Of a DNA stretch of 64,000 nucleotides, positions 14,394 to 22,137 are shown one piece after another (position 1 is the first letter of the stretch; the number at the start of each line of letters is the position of its first letter). The DNA is from Streptomyces globosus. GTDB lineage: Bacteria > Actinomycetota > Actinomycetes > Streptomycetales > Streptomycetaceae. The notes below the pieces were generated by a model that saw only the letters and a program-made list of their open reading frames with translations, was not told the origin of the DNA and made no database searches. The translations under genes were made by a program, and so were the position numbers. The DNA lies in contig NZ_CP030862.1 of assembly GCF_003325375.1 (NCBI RefSeq), forward strand, positions 4,343,501 through 4,407,500. Reading direction: 5' to 3'.

Positions 14394-17330
14394 ATGCCGC
14401 TGCTGGAACCCGAGCCCGGGGCCCTGCGCCCCGCCGGCATCCGGGGCCCCTCCCCCGACCGGCTGCCCGACCGGCTGGCGGCGGGCACGCCGGAGCCGCT
14501 GAGGGGCGGCCTGACGGAGCTCCTCGGGCCGCGGAAGGTGCTGTGGAAGGCCTCCGACCTGGTCCGCTACGCCTCCGACGCCTCCCCGTACCGGTTCGTG
14601 CCGCAGGCCGTCGTCCTCGCGGAGGACCTTGACGACGTCTCGGCCGTGCTGTCCTACGCCCGCGGCCACGGCAGGGACGTGGTCTTCCGCGCCGCCGGCA
14701 CGTCGCTGAACGGCCAGGCGCAGGGCGAGGACATCCTCGTCGACGTGCGCCGCCACTGGACGGGCGCGGAGGTGCTGGAGGAGGGGCGGCGGATCCGGAT
14801 CCGGCCGGGAACGACCGTCGCGCGCGCCAACGCCGCCCTCGCCCGGTACGGCCGCGTCCTCGGCCCCGACCCGGCCAGCGCGGCGGCCTGCACGGTGGGC
14901 GGGGTCGTCGCCAACAACGCCTCCGGCATGACAGCCGGAACGACGCGCAACGCCTACCGCACCCTGTCCTCGCTCACGTTCGTCCTGCCGAGCGGCACCG
15001 TCGTCGACACCGCCGACCCCCTCGCCGACGAGGAGCTGGCCCGCGCGGAACCCGCGCTGTGCCGGGGGCTGGCCGCCCTCAAGCGGGAGGTCGAGGCCGA
15101 TCCGGAACTGGTCGCCCGCATCCGGGCCAAGTACGCGATCAAGAACACCACCGGCTACCGGCTCGACGCCTTCCTGGACGGCTCCACCCCGGTGGAGATC
15201 CTGCGCGGCCTCATGGTCGGCTCGGAGGGCACGCTCGGCTTCCTCGCCGAGTTGGTCTTCGACACCCTGCCGCTGCACCGCGCGGCCGCCGCCGCCCTGC
15301 TGTTCTTCCCCTCGCTGCCCGCCGCGGCGGCGGCGGTTCCGCAGTTCAACGACGCCGGGGCCGCCGCCGTCGAGCTGATGGACGGCAACACCCTGCGCGC
15401 CTGCGCCGGCACCGCCGGAGCCCCAGCCGACTGGGCCGGCCTGCCGAAGGACACCGCCGCCCTGCTGGTGGAGTTCCGCGCCCCGGATGCGGCCGCGCTC
15501 GCGGAGTGCGAGCACCGGGCCGCCGGCGTGCTGGCAGGGCTGGACCTCGCCACCCCCGTTCCCTCGGCCGCGGGTGCCTTCACCCGCGACCCGGCGGTCA
15601 TCGCCGGGTTCTGGAAGGCCCGCAAGGCCTTCGTCACCGCGGTCGGCGGGGCCCGCGCGGCCGGCACCACCCTGGTCACCGAGGACTTCGCCGTGCCGCC
15701 GGCCCGGCTCGCCGAGGCCTGCGCGGCCCTGCTGGACCTCCAGGCCGAGCACGGCTTCGACACCGCCGTCGCCGGCCACGCCGCCCACGGCAACCTGCAC
15801 TTCCTCCTCGCCTTCGACGCGGCCCGGCCGGCCGACGTGGAGCGGTACGGCGCGTTCATGGACGCCTTCTGCCGGCTCGTGGTGGAGCGCTTCGACGGCT
15901 CGCTGAAGGCCGAGCACTCCACGGGCCGCAACATGGCCCCCTTCCTGGAGCTGGAGTGGGGTCCCGCCGCGACCGCGCTGATGTGGCGCACCAAGCGGCT
16001 CGTCGACCCTGAGGGCGTCCTCGCCCCCGGCGTCCTCCTCGACCGCGACCCGCGGGCGCACCTGCGCGGCCTGAAGACGATCCCGCGGATCGAGGCCGTC
16101 GCCGACCCGTGCATCGAGTGCGGGTTCTGCGAACCCGCCTGCCCCAGCGCCGACCTGACGACCACTCCGCGCCAGCGCATCGTGCTGCGCCGGGAGATGG
16201 TCCGCCAGAAGCCCGGCTCCCCCGTCCAGGAAGCCCTCCTCGACGCGTACGGGTACGACGCCGTCGACACCTGCGCCGGCGACTCCGCATGCAGGCTGGC
16301 CTGCCCGGTCGGCATCGACACGGGCGCGCTGATGAAGGACTTCCGCCGCCGTCGGCACGGCCCCCTGGAGGAGCGGGCCGCGGAACTCGCCGCCCGCGGC
16401 TTCCGGGCCGTCGAGGCTGCGGCGCGGCTCGCCGCGGCCGCCGCCGACGGTACCGCCGGCGCCACCGGGGGCCGGCTCCCGGCCGCGGTGACCGGGGCGG
16501 CGCGGCGGCTCGTACGGCCCGACCTCGTGCCCGCCTGGCTGCCCCAGCTGCCCGGCGCTGCGGCCCGCAAGCCCCCTGCGACACGCCGCAGCGGGGCCGC
16601 CGCGGTCTACTACCCGTCGTGCGTCAACCGGATCCTAGGCGGCCCGCCGGGCGATCCGGGCCTCTCGGTCCGGGAGGCGCTGGTCGCCGTTTCCGAACGG
16701 GCGGGGAAGCCGGTGTGGATCCCCGGCGACGCGGCCGGCACCTGCTGCGCGACCATCTGGCACTCGAAGGGCTACGGGGCGGGCACCCGCCTGATGGCCA
16801 ACCGGATCGTGGAGGCCGCCTGGGGCTGGACGGCTGGCGGGCTGCTCCCCCTCGTCGTGGACGCCTCCTCCTGCACGCTCGGCATCGCGCAGGAGGTCGT
16901 CCCCTACCTGACGGACGGGAACCGGGCGCTGCACGCGGAGCTCACGGTCGTCGACTCGGTCACCTGGGCGGCGCGGGAGCTGCTGCCCGGCCTGCGGATC
17001 CTGCGCACGGCCGGCTCGGCCGTGCTGCACCCCGCCTGCTCCATGAACCGGCTCGGCACGGACGGGCACCTGCGGGAGGTGGCCGCCGCCTGCGCCGCGG
17101 AGGTGGTCGTCCCGGACGACGCCGGCTGCTGCGGTTTCGCCGGCGACCGGGGCATGCTCCACCCGGAGCTGACGGCGGCCGCGACGGCGCGCGAGGCGCA
17201 GGAGGTGGGAGGCCGCGCGTTCGACGCGCACCTGTCCGCGAACCGGATGTGCGAGGTGGGGATGGAGCGGGCCACCGGACGGGCCTACCGCTCGGTGCTC
17301 GTCGAACTGGAGCGGGCGACGCGCCCCTGA
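14394..17330 (+). CDS. D-lactate dehydrogenase-type FAD/Fe-S oxidoreductase
   Basis: A 978-residue fused protein. It contains an FAD-binding type 4 domain (about residues 50-230, GTSLNGQAQGEDILVDVRRH), an FAD-linked oxidase C-terminal domain (about 290-550, GHAAHGNLHFLL), two 4Fe-4S motifs near 570-660 (CIECGFCEPAC and CAGDSACRLACPVG), and a C-terminal cysteine-rich part (TCCATIWHSKG, CSMNRLGTDGH, AGCCGFAGDRG). This is the architecture of the large actinobacterial and GlcD/GlcF-fusion D-lactate (2-hydroxyacid) dehydrogenases that pass electrons to quinone. It starts 19 bases after marR and may be co-transcribed. GAGGGG precedes the ATG. The exact 2-hydroxyacid substrate is not certain. Confidence 0.88.
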   Translation: MPLLEPEPGALRPAGIRGPSPDRLPDRLAAGTPEPLRGGLTELLGPRKVLWKASDLVRYASDASPYRFVPQAVVLAEDLDDVSAVLSYARGHGRDVVFRAAGTSLNGQAQGEDILVDVRRHWTGAEVLEEGRRIRIRPGTTVARANAALARYGRVLGPDPASAAACTVGGVVANNASGMTAGTTRNAYRTLSSLTFVLPSGTVVDTADPLADEELARAEPALCRGLAALKREVEADPELVARIRAKYAIKNTTGYRLDAFLDGSTPVEILRGLMVGSEGTLGFLAELVFDTLPLHRAAAAALLFFPSLPAAAAAVPQFNDAGAAAVELMDGNTLRACAGTAGAPADWAGLPKDTAALLVEFRAPDAAALAECEHRAAGVLAGLDLATPVPSAAGAFTRDPAVIAGFWKARKAFVTAVGGARAAGTTLVTEDFAVPPARLAEACAALLDLQAEHGFDTAVAGHAAHGNLHFLLAFDAARPADVERYGAFMDAFCRLVVERFDGSLKAEHSTGRNMAPFLELEWGPAATALMWRTKRLVDPEGVLAPGVLLDRDPRAHLRGLKTIPRIEAVADPCIECGFCEPACPSADLTTTPRQRIVLRREMVRQKPGSPVQEALLDAYGYDAVDTCAGDSACRLACPVGIDTGALMKDFRRRRHGPLEERAAELAARGFRAVEAAARLAAAAADGTAGATGGRLPAAVTGAARRLVRPDLVPAWLPQLPGAAARKPPATRRSGAAAVYYPSCVNRILGGPPGDPGLSVREALVAVSERAGKPVWIPGDAAGTCCATIWHSKGYGAGTRLMANRIVEAAWGWTAGGLLPLVVDASSCTLGIAQEVVPYLTDGNRALHAELTVVDSVTWAARELLPGLRILRTAGSAVLHPACSMNRLGTDGHLREVAAACAAEVVVPDDAGCCGFAGDRGMLHPELTAAATAREAQEVGGRAFDAHLSANRMCEVGMERATGRAYRSVLVELERATRP

Positions 17331-17343
17331 CCCGGCCTGCGCG

Positions 17344-17369
17344 GCCCCCCGGCCGGAAGGCCCGGGGGA
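17344..17369 (+). terminator. Imperfect GC hairpin after the D-lactate dehydrogenase gene
   Basis: The arms CCCCCCGGCC and GGCCCGGGGG pair around a GGAA loop with one bulge, 13 bases beyond the stop. It is a likely terminator separating the dehydrogenase from the downstream ABC pair. The remaining gap to 17516 holds only the leader of that pair. Confidence 0.5.
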
Positions 17370-17516
17370 CCGCGCCGGGCCTGGGGGAACGCGCCGGCGC
17401 AGCGCCGGTGCAGGCACTGCGGGTGAGGCTCTGGCCGACGCAAATTCGATTGCCCCGAAGGGCTGCGCGAGGCGAACCTTGCACGGTTTGAACTCCTCGA
17501 CCAGTCATGGGGCGTC

Positions 17517-19364
17517 ATGCAGATCAGCGATCTTCCGTATCCGGATCCCGGAGTGCCCGACGCCCGCTCCGGTCCGCGCCTCCTGCTGTGGCTGGGGCGC
17601 GGCCAACTCGGCGGGCAGGCCAGGAGCCTGTGCTGGGGCCTGGTCCACTTCGGCGGCATCGCCGGGCTGCCCTACGCGGTCGGCTCGGGCGTCGGCGCGG
17701 TCGTCGAACGGGACGGCGCCGGGCTGCTCCGGGCCGGCGCGCTGCTGCTGCTGGCCGGAGTGGCGATCTCCGTCGGCGACGCCATGCTCCACCGCACGGC
17801 CGTCACCAACTGGATCACCGCGGCCGCGCGGGTGCAGCAGCTGCTGGCCCGCAAGACTGCCGAACTGGGCTCCGCCCTGACCCGGCAGGTCGCCGCCGGC
17901 GAGGTCGTGGCGGTTTCGACAAGCGACGTGGAGAAGATCGGCTGGTTCATCGAGGCCGTCTCCCGGTTCCTGGCCGCCGCCTGCGCCATCGTCGCGATCT
18001 GCGTCGGGCTGCTCTTCCTCGCCCCGTCGATCGGCGTGGTCGTCGCCGTCGGGGTGCCGGTGCTCGCCCTGTCCGTCCTGCCGCTGCTGCCGCACGCCAC
18101 CCGGCGCGCCGACGTCCAGCGGGACAAGGCCGGCAAGGCGACCGAACTGGCCTCCGACACCGTCGCGGGCCTGCGCGTGCTGCGCGGCATCGGCGGCGAG
18201 GAGCTGTTCCTCGGGCGCTACCGCGAGGCCTCGCAGCAGGTCCGCGAGGCCGCCGTGCGCAGCGCGAGCATGTGGGCGCTGATTGCGGCGGTCCAGGTGC
18301 TGCTGCCCGGCGCCCTGCTGGTCACGATCGTCTGGTACGGGGCCTCGCTCGTCCAGGAGGGGCGGCTGGAGGTGGGCGGGCTCGTCGCCGCGTTCAGCGC
18401 GGTGGCCACGATGCTCTACCCGCTGCGGAACGTGGAGGAGATCGCGATGGCGTACTCCTTCTCCCGCCCCTCCGCCCAGCGGGCCGCCCGGGTCCTGTCG
18501 CTGACGCGCACCGGCCCCGGCCGGGCGGATGCCGGAGGGGAGGGCGGCGGGGGCCCCGATCCGGTCGGCGACCTCCACGACCCGGCCACCGGCCTCGTGG
18601 CCCCCGCGGGCCGGCTCACCGCGGTGGTGTGCGGAGACCCCGACGCCGCGGGCCGGCTGGCGGAGCGGCTCGGCGGGCACGCCGCGGACACCGGGCAGGA
18701 GGACGGCGCCGCCCCCGACGGCGTCGCGGCGCTGCTGGGCGGGGTCGCCCTGGACGGGCTGCCGCTGGACACCGCGCGCCGGCTGGTGCTCGTCCAGGAC
18801 AAGGACCCGGTGCTGCTGTCGGGGACCCTGCGGGAGCTGTTCGACGTCCCTTCCTCCGGGAAGGTGGAGCCGGCGGCCGCCCTGGCCGCCGCACACTGCG
18901 GAGACGTCCTGGACGCACTGCTCCAGGCGGCCCCCGACGGGGTGGACGACCCGATGGACGCCCGGATCACCGAGCGCGGGCGGTCCCTCTCGGGCGGGCA
19001 GCGCCAGCGGCTGGCCCTCGCCCGGTCCCTGGCCGCCGACCCGGAGGTGCTGGTCCTGGACGAGCCGACCTCGGCGGTCGACTCGCACACGGAGGCGCGC
19101 ATCGCGGAGGGGATCGCGGCCCTGCGGGCCGGGCGGACGACCGTGGTACTCGCCTCCTCGCCGCTGCTGCTGGACCGCGCCGACCACGTGGTGCTGGTCG
19201 ACGGCGGCACGGTGGCCGCGACCGGCACGCACCGCGAACTGCTGCGGTGCGAACCGCGCTACCGGGCCGTCGTCACCAGGGAGACGGAGGAGGAGCAGCG
19301 CGTCGCCCGCCTCGGGCCGGCCCGGCTCGGGAAAGAACTCACAGGGATCGAGGAATCAGCATGA
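17517..19364 (+). CDS. ABC exporter subunit A (degenerate Walker A, canonical signature)
   Basis: A 615-residue half-transporter with a six-helix membrane domain (about 40-330). Its ATPase domain lacks a Walker A: the expected GxxGxGK(S/T) reads CGDPDAAGRL, with no lysine. The switch His is also gone (VLASSPLLL instead of IAHRL). The signature LSGGQRQR and Walker B VLVLDEPTSAVD are intact. This is the pattern of the non-consensus partner in heterodimeric exporters such as TmrAB or BmrCD. Its stop overlaps the ATG of subunit B (ATGA), giving coupled synthesis at equal ratio. The substrate is unknown; no siderophore or biosynthetic genes adjoin it. Confidence 0.88.
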   Translation: MQISDLPYPDPGVPDARSGPRLLLWLGRGQLGGQARSLCWGLVHFGGIAGLPYAVGSGVGAVVERDGAGLLRAGALLLLAGVAISVGDAMLHRTAVTNWITAAARVQQLLARKTAELGSALTRQVAAGEVVAVSTSDVEKIGWFIEAVSRFLAAACAIVAICVGLLFLAPSIGVVVAVGVPVLALSVLPLLPHATRRADVQRDKAGKATELASDTVAGLRVLRGIGGEELFLGRYREASQQVREAAVRSASMWALIAAVQVLLPGALLVTIVWYGASLVQEGRLEVGGLVAAFSAVATMLYPLRNVEEIAMAYSFSRPSAQRAARVLSLTRTGPGRADAGGEGGGGPDPVGDLHDPATGLVAPAGRLTAVVCGDPDAAGRLAERLGGHAADTGQEDGAAPDGVAALLGGVALDGLPLDTARRLVLVQDKDPVLLSGTLRELFDVPSSGKVEPAAALAAAHCGDVLDALLQAAPDGVDDPMDARITERGRSLSGGQRQRLALARSLAADPEVLVLDEPTSAVDSHTEARIAEGIAALRAGRTTVVLASSPLLLDRADHVVLVDGGTVAATGTHRELLRCEPRYRAVVTRETEEEQRVARLGPARLGKELTGIEESA

Positions 19365-21142
19365 TCGGCGTGGCGCCGCCGGCGCACGACCCGGCGGCCC
19401 CGGAGTCGGCCGCGACCCTGCCCGTGGGCTCGCCGGCGACCGTACGGGGGTACGTGCGGGGGCTGCTGCGGCGGCACCGGCGGGCGTTCGGCGTCCTGGT
19501 CGGGGTCAACGCGGTCGCGGTGACCGCCTCCATGGTGGGCCCGTACCTGCTGGGCCGGGTCGTGGACGGGCTCGCGGCGGGATCGCGCGAGCTGCACCTG
19601 GAGCGGACGGCGCTGCTGTTCGCGGCGGCGCTCGTGGTGCAGACGGTGTTCGTGCGGCTCGTCCGGCTGCGGGGCGCGATGCTCGGCGAGGAGATGCTCG
19701 CCGATCTGAGGGAGGACTTCCTCGTCCGGTCGGTGGGGCTGCCTCCCGGCGTGCTGGAGCGGGCCGGAACCGGCGACCTGCTGTCGCGTGTCACCACCGA
19801 CATCGACCGGCTGGCCAACGCGATGCGGGAGGCCGTGCCGCAGCTGGCCATCGGCGTGGTCTGGGTCAGCCTGCTCTTCGGGGCGCTGACGGTGACCGCT
19901 CCGCCGCTCGCCCTGGCCGCGCTGGTGGCCCTGCCGGTTCTGGTGGCCGGCTGCCGCTGGTACTTCCGGCGGGCCCCGGCGGCGTACCGCTCGGAGGCCG
20001 CCGGGTACGCCGCGGTCGCGGCGGTGCTGACGGAGACGGTGGACGCCGGGCGAACGGTCGAGGCGCACCGCCTCGGCCCGGCGCGGATCGCGCTGTCGGA
20101 CCGGCGGATCAGTGAGTGGACGGCATGGGAGCGGTACACCCTCTTCCTGCGGACGGTCCTCTTCCCCGTCGTCAACACCACCTTCGTGACGATCCTCGGG
20201 TCGGTGCTGCTGGTCGGCGGCTACTGCGTGCTGCAGGGTTGGCTGTCGGTGGGGCAGCTGACGACGGGTGCGCTGCTCGCGCACATGATGGTCGATCCGA
20301 TCGGCCTGATCCTGCGCTGGTACGACGAGCTCCAGATCGCCCAGGTGTCGCTCGCCCGCCTGGTGGGCGTGCGGGAGATCGAGCCGGACGCGGGCGACGC
20401 CGCCGTCCGCCCGCAGGGTCGGGACGTCCGCGCCGAGCAGGTCCGGTTCGGCTACCGGGAGGGCGTGGACGTGCTGCACCAGGTGTCGGTGGCGGTGCCG
20501 CCGGGTACCCGGGTGGCGCTGGTCGGCCCGTCGGGCGCGGGCAAGTCCACCCTCGGGCGGCTGCTCGCGGGCATCTACGCGCCGCGGACCGGCGAGGTGA
20601 CCCTCGGCGGGGCGCAGCTGTCGCGGATGCCGGCCGAGCGGGTCCGCGAGCACGTGGCCCTCGTGAACCAGGAGCACCACGTGTTCACGGGCTCGCTGCG
20701 GGACAACCTGCGGCTGGCCCGGGCGCACGCCGAGGACGCCGAGCTGTGGGCCGCGCTGGGCGCGGTCGACGCGGACGGCTGGGCGCGGGCCCTGGGCGAC
20801 GGGCTCGACACGCAGGTCGGCTCGGGCGGCACGGCGCTCACGCCGGCGCAGGCGCAGCAGGTGGCGCTGGCCCGGCTGGTGCTGGCGGACCCGCACACGC
20901 TGGTACTGGACGAGGCGACGTCGCTGCTGGACCCGCGGGCGGCCCGGCACCTGGAGCGCTCGCTGGCCCGGGTGCTGGACGGGCGGACGGTCATCGCGAT
21001 CGCCCACCGGCTGCACACGGCGCACGACGCCGATGTGATCGCCGTCGTCGAGGCCGGGCGGATCAGCGAGCTCGGCTCACACGACGAGCTGGTCGCGGCC
21101 GGGGGCGCGTACGCGGCGCTGTGGCGATCCTGGCACGGATGA
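19361..21142 (+). CDS. ABC exporter subunit B (canonical Walker A, degenerate signature)
   Basis: A 593-residue partner of the preceding gene. It has a membrane domain at about 35-320 and an ATPase domain with intact Walker A (GPSGAGKST), Walker B (TLVLDEATSLLD) and switch His (IAIAHRLHTA). The signature is degenerate: LTPAQAQQ replaces LSGGQ. Combined with subunit A, one composite ATP site has all consensus elements (Walker A of B with signature of A) and the other has none of the key ones. It begins inside the stop of subunit A (ATGA at 19361-19364). Confidence 0.9.
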   Translation: MIGVAPPAHDPAAPESAATLPVGSPATVRGYVRGLLRRHRRAFGVLVGVNAVAVTASMVGPYLLGRVVDGLAAGSRELHLERTALLFAAALVVQTVFVRLVRLRGAMLGEEMLADLREDFLVRSVGLPPGVLERAGTGDLLSRVTTDIDRLANAMREAVPQLAIGVVWVSLLFGALTVTAPPLALAALVALPVLVAGCRWYFRRAPAAYRSEAAGYAAVAAVLTETVDAGRTVEAHRLGPARIALSDRRISEWTAWERYTLFLRTVLFPVVNTTFVTILGSVLLVGGYCVLQGWLSVGQLTTGALLAHMMVDPIGLILRWYDELQIAQVSLARLVGVREIEPDAGDAAVRPQGRDVRAEQVRFGYREGVDVLHQVSVAVPPGTRVALVGPSGAGKSTLGRLLAGIYAPRTGEVTLGGAQLSRMPAERVREHVALVNQEHHVFTGSLRDNLRLARAHAEDAELWAALGAVDADGWARALGDGLDTQVGSGGTALTPAQAQQVALARLVLADPHTLVLDEATSLLDPRAARHLERSLARVLDGRTVIAIAHRLHTAHDADVIAVVEAGRISELGSHDELVAAGGAYAALWRSWHG

Positions 21143-21202
21143 CCGGGGCGCACCGCGGCCTCCGCGGGACGCCCGGTCCGGGCCCGGGGCAGGTAGGCGG
21201 GG

Positions 21203-21991
21203 TCAGATGAACCCGAGGGCGGAGGCTCCGCCGATACCGCCGAGCAGCATGAACGCGGGCATGAGCACCTTCAGCTCCACCCAGCTGCCGGCCCGGAAGC
21301 GCATCCCCTTGGGCGGCCCGACGGGATACCAGCGCTTCCCGGCGATGGGCAGCGGCCACAGGATCGGGCAGCCGGACACCGTCAGGGCGTCGCCGATGTC
21401 GTGGACCAGGGCGCCGAGGACGACCGGCAGGCCCAGCCACACGTAGGCGTACTCGGGGCCGAACAGCCAGTCGGCGCCGTTGCCGGGCTGGTCGAGGACT
21501 CCGGCGAGGATCCAGGCGCTCGTCGCCCCGAGCAGCCAGACGAGGATGTCGCTGGACATCCTGGCCGCCCGCCACAGCAGGCCCTCCACGGCCAGCACCA
21601 GGTGGACGAAGAGCAGGACGAGGACGCCCCACCGGTCGGTGGCGGCGGCCAGGACGGAGGAGCCGGCGCCGATCAGCACCGCCCACAGCCAGGTGTGGGT
21701 CAGGGTGCGGTGGCCTCCGGATCGGCGGGCGTCCTTGCGGGAGCGCGTGGACTTGTAGACGGAGTACGAGAGCTTGTCGACGACCTCGCACAGGCCGCGG
21801 GAGAGCGGGCCGAAGGCCCGCGAGATCGTCGCGGACTTGTGGTCGAGGTCGGGGGCGAGGGCCGCGCCGGCGCAGATCAGCGCGCCGACGACGAGGACCG
21901 GCCAGGGCATCGGATGCCCGGCGGCCGCCGTGGCCGCGCCCACCCCCAGCCAGGCGGCCGCCCCGGACAGCGAGTGCGCCGGACCCATCAT
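21203..21991 (-). CDS. Membrane-bound metal-dependent hydrolase, YdjM/DUF457-like
   Basis: A 262-residue polytopic membrane protein. The family metal motifs are present: LAPDLDHKSATIS, GGHRTLTHTW and GALVHDIGDALT, with at least six hydrophobic segments. YdjM-type proteins are predicted zinc-dependent inner-membrane hydrolases; the reaction is not defined (E. coli YdjM is SOS-induced). Two tandem ATG codons (21991 and 21988) are the likely start; the frame is open upstream, but those residues are poorly supported. It is divergent from the helicase gene, with a hairpin between them. Confidence 0.75.
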   Translation of the reverse strand: MMGPAHSLSGAAAWLGVGAATAAAGHPMPWPVLVVGALICAGAALAPDLDHKSATISRAFGPLSRGLCEVVDKLSYSVYKSTRSRKDARRSGGHRTLTHTWLWAVLIGAGSSVLAAATDRWGVLVLLFVHLVLAVEGLLWRAARMSSDILVWLLGATSAWILAGVLDQPGNGADWLFGPEYAYVWLGLPVVLGALVHDIGDALTVSGCPILWPLPIAGKRWYPVGPPKGMRFRAGSWVELKVLMPAFMLLGGIGGASALGFI

Positions 21992-22088
21992 GCTCGTTAC
22001 CCCACCCCAGGTCGTGTGCCCGCGGGCCCCGCCGAACGCCTCGCGCGGTCCCGATCGACGGCTCAGCGTACCTGCGATGATCTTCTTT

Positions 22089-22120
22089 CCTTCCGCCGGT
22101 TCCCTCATCCGGGCGGAAGG
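22089..22120. repeat. Nine-base inverted repeat in the helicase leader
   Basis: CCTTCCGCC-N14-GGCGGAAGG is a perfect inverted repeat that ends 8 bases before an ATG at 22129 and 17 bases before the GTG at 22138. The right arm contains GGAAGG, the only purine-rich ribosome-site candidate for the ATG. It may be an RNA hairpin affecting translation or a DNA operator between the divergent genes. Confidence 0.4.
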
Positions 22121-22137
22121 CAGGCAAGATGGGGGGT

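Noticed and set aside
14394..17330. Glycolate oxidase GlcD/GlcF fusion as an alternative call for the large FAD/Fe-S protein
   Set aside because: Cannot be excluded, but the single fused chain with both FAD and Fe-S/CCG parts is the usual form of D-lactate/2-hydroxyacid dehydrogenase annotated in actinobacteria.
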